Positions 37,580 through 46,191 are shown, counted from the stretch's first letter. The stretch: DNA of 64,000 nucleotides from Rhodococcus antarcticus (GCF_026153295.1 NZ_CP110615.1:2914001-2978000); one strand, 5' to 3'. Translations and numbers: made by a program. Notes: generated by a model not told the origin, from the sequence alone.

Positions 37580-38714
37580 CTGCCACCACCTCCACGAGCT
37601 CCTCGAGCGCCACGAGCGAGTGCCCCGACAGCAACCGGTGCAGCGCGGGCAGCGCCGCGACGATGCCGGACTGGACCGGGGCGTAGCCCGCACGACCGGC
37701 GTGCGGGTTGGACCAGACGACGGCTCGCGCCAGCCGCGAGAGCCGTGCGACCTGCTCGCCGAGCAGCCGGGCGTCCCCGCGCTCCCAGCCGTCGGAGAAC
37801 ACCACGACCACCGCGCCCCGGGCCAGTCCGCGCTGCCCCCAGCGGTCGAGGAAGACCTTGAGGGTCTCCCCCAGCCGGGTGCCCCCGGCGTAGTCGGGGA
37901 CGGCCGCGGCGACCGCGCGCAGGGCCACGTCCGGGTCGCGGTGGCGCATCGCCCGGGTCAGCCGCGTCAGCCGGGTCCCCAGGGTGAACGTCTCCACGGT
38001 GGCCGGGGCGGCGCAGGTGAGCACGTGGGCGAAGCGCAGCAGCGAGTCGGCGTAGGGCGACATGGAGCCGGAGACGTCGATGAGCAGCACCAGCCGTCGC
38101 GGTCGCTGCGCCCGTCGGTGGTGCACGGGTCGGACGAGCTCGCCACCGGCCCTCAGCATGGTGCGCACGGTGGCGCGCGGGTCGACCGGACCGCGGGCGG
38201 ACCTGCGACGACGGACGGCACGGCGGGTGGCGGGGCGGTAGCGCAGGCCGGCGAGCAGCGCCCGCACGTGCTCGCGCTCGACGGGGCTCAGCTCGCTGAA
38301 GTCCTTGTGCCGCAGCACCTCGTTCGCACTCGCAGCAGTGGTGAGCTCCTCGGGCGGGCGGTCGTCGGCCTGGGCCTTGGGCGCGGAGCCGGTGAGCGAG
38401 GCCTTCAGGCTCGGGGTGGGGATCTCGGTGGGCGCCGGACCCTGCTGGCGCTTGGTGGTGCCCGAGTACCAGGCGGAGAACGCGGCGTCGTAGCGCGGCA
38501 GGTCGTCAGCCTGGCTGCACAGGGTCAACCGACCCGCCCAGTACGTCGACGCCGGACCTGCGGGCTCGTCGGGGGCCCCCAGCTCGGCCAGCGCGGCGAG
38601 GAAGGCGCGGCCCCGGGAGGGATCGGCGGGCACGCCGGCGGCCCGCAGCACCCGGACGAAGCCCAGGTGTGCGCGCAGCAGCTCGGTGCTCCCGTCCACC
38701 GCCGGGGTGGTCAC
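37572..38714 (-). CDS. coxE: CoxE-like VWA-domain protein
   Basis: This is a 380-residue protein starting at GTG 38714, overlapping coxD by 4 bases. The N-terminal half is helical and charged. The VWA domain carries a perfect MIDAS LLIDVSGSMSPYADS (about 197-211), with the second metal-site threonine in GGTRLGE and an aspartate in VVFSDGWERGD. In Oligotropha, CoxD (AAA+) and CoxE (VWA) are needed to build the active site of CO dehydrogenase. It is followed by XdhC, giving a coxD-coxE-xdhC maturation operon. Confidence 0.88.
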   Translation of the reverse strand: MTTPAVDGSTELLRAHLGFVRVLRAAGVPADPSRGRAFLAALAELGAPDEPAGPASTYWAGRLTLCSQADDLPRYDAAFSAWYSGTTKRQQGPAPTEIPTPSLKASLTGSAPKAQADDRPPEELTTAASANEVLRHKDFSELSPVEREHVRALLAGLRYRPATRRAVRRRRSARGPVDPRATVRTMLRAGGELVRPVHHRRAQRPRRLVLLIDVSGSMSPYADSLLRFAHVLTCAAPATVETFTLGTRLTRLTRAMRHRDPDVALRAVAAAVPDYAGGTRLGETLKVFLDRWGQRGLARGAVVVVFSDGWERGDARLLGEQVARLSRLARAVVWSNPHAGRAGYAPVQSGIVAALPALHRLLSGHSLVALEELVEVVADA

Positions 38715-39589
38715 CGGAAGAGGATCCCGTCCAGCCCCAGCTGCACGATCTTGTCGCCGTCCTCCCGGTACTTCAGCACCGCACCCATCGTGGCGGCGGC
38801 CGACTCGACGTCGAGCTCGGTGCGTCCCAGGGCGTGCAGCGCCTGCGCCCAGTCCAGGGTCTCGGCCACCCCGGGCGGCTTGAGCAGGTCCAGGCTCCGC
38901 AGGGCCCGGGTGGCCTTGGCGACCTGCCGCGCCAGGGTCTCGCTCACCTGGGGCAGCCGCTCGCGCACGATGGCCACCTCCCGCTCGAGGTCGGGGTGGT
39001 CGACCCAGTGGTAGAGGCAGCGGCGCTTGAGGGCGTCGTGCACCTCGCGCGTGCGGTTGGAGGTCAGCACCACCAGCGGGGGGACGTCCGCCGCGATCTC
39101 CCCGAGCTCGGGGATGCTCACCCGGTTCTCGGAGAGCACCTGGAGCAGGAACGCCTCGAACTCGTCGTCGGCACGGTCGATCTCGTCGACCAGCAGCACG
39201 CAGGGAGCCAGCCGCAGGGCCTGCAGCAGGGGCCGGGCGAGCAGGAAGCGCTCCGAGTACAGCTCGCCCTCCGCAGCGTCCACCCCTCCGGTCGCAGCCC
39301 CGCGGCTCTCCATCGCGCGCAGGTGCAGCAGCTGGCGCGGGAAGTCCCAGTCGTAGAGGGCCTGGCTGGCGTCGATGCCCTCGTGGCACTGCAGCCGCAC
39401 CATCGGCAGCCCGAGCGCCTCGGACAGCGCGGTGGCCAGCGCGGTCTTGCCGGTGCCGGGCTCGCCCTCGCAGAACAGCGGGCGCGCCATCGCCATCGCG
39501 AGGTAGGCGGCGGTGGCCACGCCCTCGTCGGGCAGGTAGCCCACCGAGCGCAGCGCGGTCGCCATGTCGGCGGGGGAGGTGATGTCCAC
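38711..39589 (-). CDS. coxD: CoxD-like MoxR AAA+ ATPase
   Basis: This is a 292-residue protein starting at GTG 39589. Walker A is EGEPGTGKTALATALSE (about 40-56), Walker B is VLLVDEIDRADDEFEAF, sensor 1 is LTSNRTREVHDALKRRC, and it ends cleanly with the C-terminal lid (GLDGILFR). It lacks the His-rich tail of the MoxR encoded at 28.6 kb, so the two ATPases are distinct types. CoxD is a maturation chaperone that helps install the metal-sulfur part of the CODH active site. It is the first gene of coxD-coxE-xdhC. Confidence 0.9.
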   Translation of the reverse strand: MDITSPADMATALRSVGYLPDEGVATAAYLAMAMARPLFCEGEPGTGKTALATALSEALGLPMVRLQCHEGIDASQALYDWDFPRQLLHLRAMESRGAATGGVDAAEGELYSERFLLARPLLQALRLAPCVLLVDEIDRADDEFEAFLLQVLSENRVSIPELGEIAADVPPLVVLTSNRTREVHDALKRRCLYHWVDHPDLEREVAIVRERLPQVSETLARQVAKATRALRSLDLLKPPGVAETLDWAQALHALGRTELDVESAAATMGAVLKYREDGDKIVQLGLDGILFR

Positions 39590-39666
39590 GCCGCGAGACT
39601 AGGCGGGGTGTGAGGGGGCCCACCACGCGGAGGTGGCGGGCCGCGCGTGCCGGGGCCGTCAACGGC

Positions 39667-40584
39667 TCAGCCGGCGCGGGCCGCGGTGCGGACGATCCCG
39701 TCCACCAGGGTCGGCCACACCCAGCGGGCGAGGTCGTGGCCCATGCCCTTCACCTCGACGAGCTCCGCCCCGGGCACGGCCGCGGCGGTGGCCCGGCCGC
39801 CCGAGGGCTGGATCACCCGGTCGCGCAGCCCGTGCAGCACCAGCGTCGGGCACCGCACCGCCCGCAGGTCCGCCGTCCGGTCGCGCTCCGCCACGCACGC
39901 CGCCAGCTGACGGCCTCCGCCGGAGCCGTCCGTGGTGTCCCGTGCCGTCGCCCGCCGCAGCGTCGCCCGCACGTCCTCGTCGTCGACGGCGGTGCGGCCG
40001 ACCGAGCCGATCCGGGTGAACGAGCGCACCAGCCCCTCCACCGGGTCCGCGGCCGGCGGACGCAGGAACTCCGGCACCATCCGCCAGGCCACCTTCCCGC
40101 TCCGGCCGTCCCCGGGGCGGCCCATCACCGACGTCAGCGACCGGGTCAGCCCGGGGTGGCGGATCGCGACCTCCTGCGCCACGAGCGCCCCGAGCGAGAC
40201 CCCGACCACGTGCGCGCCCCGCGGGTCGAGGTGCGCGACCAGGCCCGCCGCGTCGTCGGCCATGTCGGCCAGGGTGTAGACCGGTCGGGCGCGACGACGG
40301 ACGAAGCCCCAGGCGCTGATCCCCGGTCCCGCCAGCTGCGTCGACCCGCCGACGTCGCGGTTGTCGAAGCGGACCACGTGGAACCCGGCGTCCACCAGGT
40401 CGGCGCAGAGGTCGTCGCGCCACCACTCCATGCTCAGCCCGAGACCCATGACGAGCAGGACGGTCGGGGCGGCGGGATCGCCCAGGGACTCGAAAGCCAG
40501 GTCGACCCCACCCACCCGAGCGCGCTGCACGTCCACGAGCGGGCTTCGGCGAGCCGGCCCGGATCGGTTCACCCCGACGATCAC
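39667..40584 (-). CDS. Alpha/beta hydrolase
   Basis: This is a 305-residue protein if GTG 40584 is used; GTG 40536 (289 residues) is equally plausible, as it starts just before the conserved core VQRARVGGVDLAFES. The oxyanion/HG-like segment is LLVMGLGLSMEWW, the nucleophile elbow is GVSLGAL, the acid is in LHGLRDRVI, and the histidine is in KGMGHDLAR. The MGLGLSMEWW opening is common in the RsbQ/3-oxoadipate-lactonase-like group with no fixed substrate. It is divergent from the VOC gene and follows coxD on the same strand after 77 bases. Confidence 0.8.
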   Translation of the reverse strand: MIVGVNRSGPARRSPLVDVQRARVGGVDLAFESLGDPAAPTVLLVMGLGLSMEWWRDDLCADLVDAGFHVVRFDNRDVGGSTQLAGPGISAWGFVRRRARPVYTLADMADDAAGLVAHLDPRGAHVVGVSLGALVAQEVAIRHPGLTRSLTSVMGRPGDGRSGKVAWRMVPEFLRPPAADPVEGLVRSFTRIGSVGRTAVDDEDVRATLRRATARDTTDGSGGGRQLAACVAERDRTADLRAVRCPTLVLHGLRDRVIQPSGGRATAAAVPGAELVEVKGMGHDLARWVWPTLVDGIVRTAARAG

Positions 40585-40590
40585 CGGCGC

Positions 40591-40623
40591 GATCTGGCAC
40601 GGTCAGGTCCGTACGTGCCGATC
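40591..40623. promoter_or_regulatory. Inverted repeat in the divergent hydrolase/VOC promoter
   Basis: GATCTGGCACG and CGTGCCGATC are inverted copies (one bulged base) around a 12-base centre, in the 63-base gap between the divergent alpha/beta hydrolase and VOC genes. This is a candidate operator, inferred from position only. Confidence 0.35.
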
Positions 40624-40647
40624 CGTCCCCTCGCGCAAGGAGCCACC

Positions 40648-41076
40648 GTGCCCATCGCCGGCATCACCGACTACCACCACGTCCGCATCACCGTCACCGA
40701 CTTCGCGGTGTCCAAGGCGTTCTACGACGAGGTCTTCGGCTTCGACGTCGCCGTCGCGGTGCCCGAGGACGCCGACCAGGCCACCAAGGACGCCCTGTGG
40801 TGGGTCTTCGGCGGCTGCGTCTACTCCTTCCCCGGTGGCCTGCTGGGGCTGCGGCCGATGGCGGCCGCCGGAGACACCTTCGACTCCGACCGGGTGGGCC
40901 TGGACCACCTGAGCTTCGCGGTGGCTGACAGGGCGGCGCTCGATGCTGCGGCCGGCACCCTGGACGGGCTCGGCGTGGCCCACGACGGCGTCAAGGAGCT
41001 CACCGACGCCGGCATCGCGATCCTGGAGTTCCGCGATCCAGACGGCGTGGCGCTGGAGCTCACGGCCGCGCTGTGA
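40648..41076 (+). CDS. VOC-family (glyoxalase/dioxygenase superfamily) protein
   Basis: This is a 142-residue protein starting at GTG 40648, with CAAGGAG 5 bases upstream. It has two beta-alpha-beta-beta-beta halves: YHHVRITVTDFAVSKAFYDEVFGF at the start and VGLDHLSFAVADRAALDAAA in the middle. Metal-site residues are likely His in YHHVRI and LDHLSF, and Glu in DPDGVALELTA. The substrate is unknown; VOC folds serve as lyases, dioxygenases or resistance proteins. It overlaps the dehalogenase-like gene by 4 bases (GTGA), so the two act together. Confidence 0.85.
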   Translation: MPIAGITDYHHVRITVTDFAVSKAFYDEVFGFDVAVAVPEDADQATKDALWWVFGGCVYSFPGGLLGLRPMAAAGDTFDSDRVGLDHLSFAVADRAALDAAAGTLDGLGVAHDGVKELTDAGIAILEFRDPDGVALELTAAL

Positions 41077-41951
41077 CCCTCGAGCACCACCGGGTCCCCA
41101 CGGCCGGCGCCACCATCTCCGCGGTGAGCGCCGGCTCGGGTCCACCGGTCCTCCTGCTGCACGGCTACCCGCAGAGCCGCGCCATGTGGGACGGCGTGCT
41201 GGGCGAGCTCGCCGCGGAGCACACGGTGGTCGCCGCCGACCTGCGCGGCTACGGCGACTCCACGCGGCCGGCCACCGCCCCCGGCACCGACCACGCCGAG
41301 CACTCCTTCCGGGCCATGGCCGCCGACCAGGTGCAGGTGATGGCCGCGCTGGGCCACGAGCGGTTCACCGTGATCGGGCACGACCGCGGCGCCCGCACGG
41401 CCCACCGGATGGCGCTGGACCACCCCGACGTCGTGCAGCGGCTCGCGGTGCTGGACGTGCTGCCCACCCGGCACGTGCTGGCCACCGTCGACCGCACCGT
41501 GGCCCAGGCGTACTACCACTGGTTCTTCCTCACCCAGCCGGAGCCGCTGCCCGAGACGCTCATCGGTGCGGACCCGCTGGCCTTCCTGCGGCTGACCCTC
41601 GGTGGGGCGCTGGCCGGGGGTTCGGGGGTGTTCAGCCCCGAGGCGATGGCCGAGTACGAGCGGTGCTTCCAGCTGCCGGGGGCGGTGCACTCGGTGTGTG
41701 AGGACTACCGGGCCGCGGCCAGCATCGACCAGGTGCACGACGAGGCCGACGCAGGGCGGTTGCTCGGCCAGCCGCTGCTGGCGCTGTGGGGCACCCGGGG
41801 ACTGGTCGGTCGCTCCGACGTGCTCGACGTGTGGCGCGGCTACGCCGCGGACGTGACCGGGGCGAGCGTGGACGCCGGTCACTTCCTGGTCGAGGAGCGG
41901 CCGGTCGAGACCCTGGCCCTGCTGCAGGAGTGGCTGGGCTCGACCTCCTGA
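41073..41951 (+). CDS. Haloacetate (fluoroacetate) dehalogenase-like alpha/beta hydrolase
   Basis: This is a 292-residue protein starting at GTG 41073. The family's HGYPQSRAMW is at 30-39. The nucleophile is aspartate rather than serine: IGHDRGAR, Asp104, with Arg105 and Arg108. Further on are Asp128 in VLDVLPTRHV, His149-Trp150 in YYHWFFLTQPEPLPE, Tyr212 in CEDYRAAAS and His270 in VDAGHFLVEE. These match, at nearly constant offset, the catalytic and fluoride-binding residues known from the Rhodopseudomonas fluoroacetate dehalogenase (D110, R111, R114, D134, H155, W156, Y219, H280). It probably hydrolyses haloacetates to glycolate; an epoxide hydrolase is the alternative. Confidence 0.85.
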   Translation: MTLEHHRVPTAGATISAVSAGSGPPVLLLHGYPQSRAMWDGVLGELAAEHTVVAADLRGYGDSTRPATAPGTDHAEHSFRAMAADQVQVMAALGHERFTVIGHDRGARTAHRMALDHPDVVQRLAVLDVLPTRHVLATVDRTVAQAYYHWFFLTQPEPLPETLIGADPLAFLRLTLGGALAGGSGVFSPEAMAEYERCFQLPGAVHSVCEDYRAAASIDQVHDEADAGRLLGQPLLALWGTRGLVGRSDVLDVWRGYAADVTGASVDAGHFLVEERPVETLALLQEWLGSTS

Positions 41952-42039
41952 CCCCGTGCGGCGCGCCACCCTCGCACCGGGGCCTGCCCAGCACGCAGGT
42001 CGCCCGCGGTCAGGGTGGGGGCGGGCGTCCTAGCTCGGG

Positions 42040-42663
42040 TCAGGGGCCGTCGGGCTCGGGGGCCCCGGGCTCGGGGGTGTCGATGTCGGGGGTGTCGATG
42101 TCGGGGGTGTCGATGTCGGGGGTGTCGATGTCGGGGGTGTCGATGTCGACGCCCGTGGCGAGGTCCCCGCACTCCACCGCCAGCACGTCCGTCCTCCCGC
42201 GCAGGAAGTCCCGCGCCCCGTGGTCGCCCGTGGCCGCCGCCAGCACGCCCGCCCAGTGCTCGCGCCCGAGCAGCACCGGGTGCCCGCCCCGCCCGCCGAA
42301 CACCGCCCGCGCGAGCGGTGCGCCGGTGCCCAGCACCCGCGCCACCACGTCGGCGCCCACGTCCGGGGTGTCCACCAGGTGCAGCACGGCCCGGTCGGCG
42401 TCGCCCGCCCGGGCCGCCCGCAGACCCGCCCGCAGCGACGCGCTCATCCCGTCGGCCCAGTCGTGGGCCACCACCACGCGCACGCCCGCGGGCACCAGCG
42501 GGCGCACGCGCTCCGCCCGGGCCCCGAGCACCACCAGCACCTCGGCGCACCCACCGTCGGCCAGGGCGGTCACGGCCGTGGCCACCCATCCCGGGACGAG
42601 CGCCTTGGGGTGGCCGTAGCGCGTGCCCGCCCCGGCGGCCAGCAGCACCCCGATCGCGTCCAC
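42040..42663 (-). CDS. MocA-like molybdenum cofactor nucleotidyltransferase with pentapeptide-repeat tail
   Basis: This is a 207-residue protein starting at GTG 42663. It has the nucleotide-binding loop VLLAAGAGTRYGHPKAL (about 6-22), then DWADGMSASLRAGLRAA, VLHLVDTPDVG (the metal-binding DTPDV) and GGRGGHPVLLGREHW. These are the landmarks of MobA/MocA-type transferases, which make molybdopterin cytosine dinucleotide, the Mo cofactor form used by CO dehydrogenases. The C-terminal 36 residues end in five exact DIDTP repeats plus an acidic/Pro tail, not part of the enzyme fold. It fits as a maturation gene for the cox enzyme. Confidence 0.85.
   Translation of the reverse strand: MDAIGVLLAAGAGTRYGHPKALVPGWVATAVTALADGGCAEVLVVLGARAERVRPLVPAGVRVVVAHDWADGMSASLRAGLRAARAGDADRAVLHLVDTPDVGADVVARVLGTGAPLARAVFGGRGGHPVLLGREHWAGVLAAATGDHGARDFLRGRTDVLAVECGDLATGVDIDTPDIDTPDIDTPDIDTPDIDTPEPGAPEPDGP
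42073..42147. repeat. Five perfect 15-bp tandem repeats inside the MocA-like gene
   Basis: The unit GGGGGTGTCGATGTC is repeated five times without a mismatch. On the minus strand it encodes DIDTP five times at the C-terminus of the MocA-like protein. Because 15 bases is a multiple of three, copy-number change keeps the frame. Confidence 0.95.
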
Positions 42664-42686
42664 GCCGACGATCCTGCACGACGAAC

Positions 42687-42716
42687 GGGGCGGCCGTCCG
42701 GATGGACGACCGCCCC
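42687..42716 (-). terminator. Stem-loop downstream of the liv operon
   Basis: GGGGCGGCCGTCC (42687-42699) pairs with GGACGACCGCCCC (42704-42716), one mismatch, 4-base loop. It lies 23 bases past the stop codon of the binding-protein gene and before the MocA-like gene on the same strand. It fits a terminator separating the two units. Confidence 0.72.
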
Positions 42717-42738
42717 GCTGCCGAGCGCAGGTGCTAGC

Positions 42739-44010
42739 TCACTTCAGTGCGGGCGGCGTGTAGCCGCCAGCGGTCGGACCCTCGTAGAGGCCGTCGCTGA
42801 CCTGCTTGAGCCCACCGGGCACGGTGGCGTCGGGCCGGAAGATGTACGCCTTGGTGCTGGGTGCGGCGCCGGGCTTGGAGTAGTCCAGCGGGGCGACCAC
42901 TCCGGTCTCGACGTTGCTCAGCGAACGGAAGGCCGTGTTCATGCCGTCCCGGGTGAGGTCCTTGTTGTCGCAGGCCTTCTTGAGCACCGTCGTGAAGGCG
43001 GTCGCCGCGCCGTAGCCCCAGGTGAGGCCCCCGTCGAGCTGGGAGTCGGGGTACTTCGCCTTGTAGTCGGCCACGAACTTCGCGGTGCCGGGGTCGGTGC
43101 CGTTGGGCTGCTGCCAGGAGGCCACGCCGTAGAACAGCTTCTCCAGGGCGGGAGCGGCCGCCGTCTTCAGCAGGCCCGGCGAGAAGTTCGGGTTGTTCGC
43201 GATGATCGGGACGTTGAGGCCGATGCCTGCGTCCACGGCCGCCACCGACGCCGCGGAGGTGGGCGACACGGTGAGCGCGATCGCGGTGACGCCCTGGTTC
43301 TTCAGGTCCGTCACCTGGGCGGTGAGGTCGGTGTCGGTCGGCTTGACCTTCTTCTCGACGATCGTCAGCCCGTTCTTCTCGGCCGCGTACGTGCTGCCCA
43401 GCAGACCGTTCGCCCCGTACTCACCCTCGAAGTAGATGTGGCCGATCTTGTCGCCCTTCTTGATCACCTTCTTCTCGAGCAGGTAGTCGATGCCGTTGAT
43501 CATCTCGTAGTCGTAGGTGGAACCCACGATCATGATCTGCTTGTTGGACAGGAGCGTCGCCGCCCAGGCGGACGGGATGGCGATCGGCTTGTCCGAGGTG
43601 TACTGGTCGAGCAGCGCCGCGTTGATGGGCGAGCCCAGCACCTGGGGGAAACCGAGCACCTGGTCCTTCATCTGCTGGTAGAGCGTCACGGCGTTCTGCA
43701 CGTTGTACCCGTGGTCCTTGGTGACCACCTCGATCTTGCGGTTGCAAACACCGCCCGCGGTGTTGAGCTGGTCGAAGTACAGCTGCTCGGCCTGGGTGAT
43801 GCTCTTGCCGAGGGCCGCGAACACTCCCGAGAGATCGGTGAGCTGACCGACGGTGATCGTGTCCGCGGTGACACCGGTGCCGGTCTTCACCTCTCCCGAG
43901 GCGCCCCCGCCACCGCCGGAGGAGGAATCAGCGGCCTTGGTGCTGCATGCGGTAGCCGTCAACGCGATCGCCAACACGGCGACGGCCGCGCGGCCTCGTG
44001 CTCTGAACAT
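42739..44010 (-). CDS. Branched-chain amino-acid-type ABC transporter substrate-binding protein
   Basis: This is a 423-residue periplasmic-binding-protein type I lipoprotein starting at ATG 44010, with TGGAGGAAC upstream. The signal is MFRARGRAAVAVLAIALTAT with lipobox TATAC-S. The mature protein opens ITVGQLTDLSGVFAALGKSI and has the LivJ/urea-amide fold (NTAGGVCNRKIEVVTKDHGY, IVGSTYDYEM). Two cysteines (GGVCNRK, KKACDNK) may form a disulfide. Related proteins bind leucine-type amino acids, urea or short-chain amides. It is the last gene of livF-G-H-M and this gene, read on the minus strand, with an 80-base gap after livM. Confidence 0.88.
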   Translation of the reverse strand: MFRARGRAAVAVLAIALTATACSTKAADSSSGGGGGASGEVKTGTGVTADTITVGQLTDLSGVFAALGKSITQAEQLYFDQLNTAGGVCNRKIEVVTKDHGYNVQNAVTLYQQMKDQVLGFPQVLGSPINAALLDQYTSDKPIAIPSAWAATLLSNKQIMIVGSTYDYEMINGIDYLLEKKVIKKGDKIGHIYFEGEYGANGLLGSTYAAEKNGLTIVEKKVKPTDTDLTAQVTDLKNQGVTAIALTVSPTSAASVAAVDAGIGLNVPIIANNPNFSPGLLKTAAAPALEKLFYGVASWQQPNGTDPGTAKFVADYKAKYPDSQLDGGLTWGYGAATAFTTVLKKACDNKDLTRDGMNTAFRSLSNVETGVVAPLDYSKPGAAPSTKAYIFRPDATVPGGLKQVSDGLYEGPTAGGYTPPALK

Positions 44011-44090
44011 GTGTTCCTCCACTGTGCGGGGCCCGTGCCGGATGGCCCGGGGCAGGATCGATGGGGCTCAGGGGGTTGGTCAGGGGTTGA

Positions 44091-45308
44091 TCAGGGACTG
44101 CTGGCCGGAACGTCGGGCGCAGCGGAGGCCGGGGCCGGGGCGGCGGGCGGAGGTGCGGGACGCCCGCGTCGGCCCACGGCCTCCGCGATGCGCCGGCCGA
44201 TGGCGGCCAACCCACCCGCCTCGAAGATCAGGAAGCCGACGATGGCGATGCCGTAGACGTAGCGGGCGAAGCTGCCTGCGTCCACACCGCCGGACCCGGG
44301 TGCGGCCAGGAACGGCACGCTCGACCCGTACTGGCTCAGGACCTGCGGGAGCGCCACGACCAGCACCGCCCCGAGGGCCGCACCGCCGACGGTTCCCAGG
44401 CCCCCGATGATGATCATGGCCAGGAACTGGATCGACAGGTCGACACCGAACGTGTCGGGCACGATGCGCGAGAACGTCAGTCCGAACAGGACACCGGCCA
44501 GCCCGGCGTACATCGAGGACAGGACGAACGCGGAGGCCTTGTAGCGCCGGACGTCGACCCCCATGACCGCGGCGGCGATCTCGTTGTCGCGAACCATCTG
44601 CATGGCCCAGCCCGGACGCCCGCGAAGAAGGTTCTTGGCGAAGACGTAGGACAGCACGACCAGGACGAGGCCGAGGTACCACAGCCGCTCGAACCGGCCG
44701 AACGGCACGTTCAGGATGTAGAGCTGGGGCTCGGTCGCGTCGAACACGAAGCCGAACAGGTTGAAGGTCGGAACGCTGCGTCCGTTGAACCCGCCCGTGA
44801 AGCTCTCGGCGTTGAACAGCACGTGCTGGCCGACGAAGACCAGCGCGAGCGACGCGATGCCGAGGTAGATGCCGCGCAGGCGGCTCGAGACGGGGCTGAA
44901 CAACAACCCGAGCGCGCCGGTCAGGAGGACGGCGAGGACGGCGGCGACCACGGTCGGCAGCGCGAGCCCCGACGCTCCGCTGCCCCCCGCGATCTTCGGG
45001 GCCGTACCGGCGAAGAAGGCGTAGCCGTACGCGCCGACCGCGAGGAAGAAGGCGTGCGCCAGGGACAGCTGACCGGTGTTGCCGGTGAGCAGGTTCAGCC
45101 CGATGGCGCCGATGATCGCCGACATGCAGAACAGGCCGGTCTGCAGCAGCGAGCTGGTCAGGTACAGGGGCAGCACCGCCACCACGAGCACCACGAGCAC
45201 CCGCAGCAGGGTGGGCACCGTCGGCCGGCGACGGCGCGCGGGCGAGGACGCCCTGCTCCCTCCTGAGCCGGCGCGAGCGTCCGCCGCGACCTCGACGTCG
45301 CTAGACAC
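44091..45308 (-). CDS. livM: Branched-chain amino-acid-type ABC permease (LivM)
   Basis: This is a 405-residue protein starting at GTG 45308, overlapping livH by 8 bases. A charged N-terminus of about 35 residues is followed by nine or ten membrane helices. The LivM signatures GLNLLTGNTGQLSLAHAFFLAVGAYGYAF (about 68-96) and the cytoplasmic loop GWAMQMVRDNEIAAAVMGVDVRRYKASAF are clear. The C-terminal 35 residues are Pro/Ala-rich and disordered. It forms a heterodimeric channel with LivH. Confidence 0.92.
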   Translation of the reverse strand: MSSDVEVAADARAGSGGSRASSPARRRRPTVPTLLRVLVVLVVAVLPLYLTSSLLQTGLFCMSAIIGAIGLNLLTGNTGQLSLAHAFFLAVGAYGYAFFAGTAPKIAGGSGASGLALPTVVAAVLAVLLTGALGLLFSPVSSRLRGIYLGIASLALVFVGQHVLFNAESFTGGFNGRSVPTFNLFGFVFDATEPQLYILNVPFGRFERLWYLGLVLVVLSYVFAKNLLRGRPGWAMQMVRDNEIAAAVMGVDVRRYKASAFVLSSMYAGLAGVLFGLTFSRIVPDTFGVDLSIQFLAMIIIGGLGTVGGAALGAVLVVALPQVLSQYGSSVPFLAAPGSGGVDAGSFARYVYGIAIVGFLIFEAGGLAAIGRRIAEAVGRRGRPAPPPAAPAPASAAPDVPASSP

Positions 45309-46191
45309 GGGCGATGTCCTTGGTCCCGAAGAGCCCGGACGGGCGCCAGAGCAGCACTGCGATCATCACGATGTACGGCATGACGGAGCCGAACCCACCG
45401 CCGAGGAAGGGCAGCTTGTCCTCGTAGCCCGAGGTCATCGTCTCCGCGAGACCCACCACGATGCCGCCGACCAGAGCACCCGTGGTGGAGTCGAGCCCGC
45501 CGAGGATGGCGGCCGGGAAGGCCCGGAACGCGATCAACCCGGTGGTGTTGGTGAGTCCGGGGGTGGGGAACGACACGAGGAAGACCGCGGCCACGGCGGC
45601 GAGGACGCCGGCGATCACCCAGGACATCGTCGAGACCCGGCCGAGCCGGATGCCCATCAGGGCGGCTGCCTCGCTGTCCTCGGCGGCCGCCCGGGTGGCG
45701 ACCCCCCAGCTGGTGTACTTCGACGCTGCGAAGAACGCGGCCAGCAGCACGATCGCGACGACGATGGCCGCGACACGGGACTGCGGAACGGTGAACCCCG
45801 CGATCTTGTAGAGGTTGCTTCCCCACGGCGCGTCCGTGCTGAGCACCTGGGACCCGATCCGCCGGGTGAGCTCGGTCAACAGGATGATGTCGACGCCGAT
45901 GGTGAGGATGGCCAGCGAGTTGGCGTCACGTCCACGGAGCTTCCGGACGAGGACCACCTCGATGATCAGGGCCGCCACGGCCGCAGCACCGATGCCGAAG
46001 ACCAGGGCCAGCGCGAAGCCGAACCGCTGGCTGTTCACGGCGACGACGTACCCGCCCAGCAGCAGGAGCGAGCCGTGGGCGAAGTTCACCACCTCGGTCG
46101 CCCGGTAGATCACGACGAAACCGAGCGCGATGAGGGCGTAGATGAAGCCGAGCGAGACTCCCTGGATCAACAGCTCGACGAACTTGGTCAT
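45301..46191 (-). CDS. livH: Branched-chain amino-acid-type ABC permease (LivH)
   Basis: This is a 296-residue protein starting at ATG 46191, overlapping livG by 4 bases. About eight membrane helices are visible. The LivH opening is QGVSLGFIYALIALGFVVIYRATEVVNFAHGSLLLLGGY, and the loop RAAAEDSEAAALMGIRLGRVSTMSWVIAG is the coupling helix. GGLDSTTGALVGGIVVGLAE near the C-terminus is typical. No unusual features. Confidence 0.93.
   Translation of the reverse strand: MTKFVELLIQGVSLGFIYALIALGFVVIYRATEVVNFAHGSLLLLGGYVVAVNSQRFGFALALVFGIGAAAVAALIIEVVLVRKLRGRDANSLAILTIGVDIILLTELTRRIGSQVLSTDAPWGSNLYKIAGFTVPQSRVAAIVVAIVLLAAFFAASKYTSWGVATRAAAEDSEAAALMGIRLGRVSTMSWVIAGVLAAVAAVFLVSFPTPGLTNTTGLIAFRAFPAAILGGLDSTTGALVGGIVVGLAETMTSGYEDKLPFLGGGFGSVMPYIVMIAVLLWRPSGLFGTKDIARV

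Noticed and set aside
41073-41951. The HDRG hydrolase considered as a plain epoxide hydrolase
   Set aside because: The epoxide-hydrolase tyrosine pair is not evident, while the Arg105/Arg108 and His149-Trp150 pairs match the haloacetate type; kept only as an alternative.
42073-42147. Tandem 15-bp repeats considered as a CRISPR or iteron array
   Set aside because: There are no spacers, the unit is 15 bp and in frame, and it lies inside a coding region, so it is a coding minisatellite.
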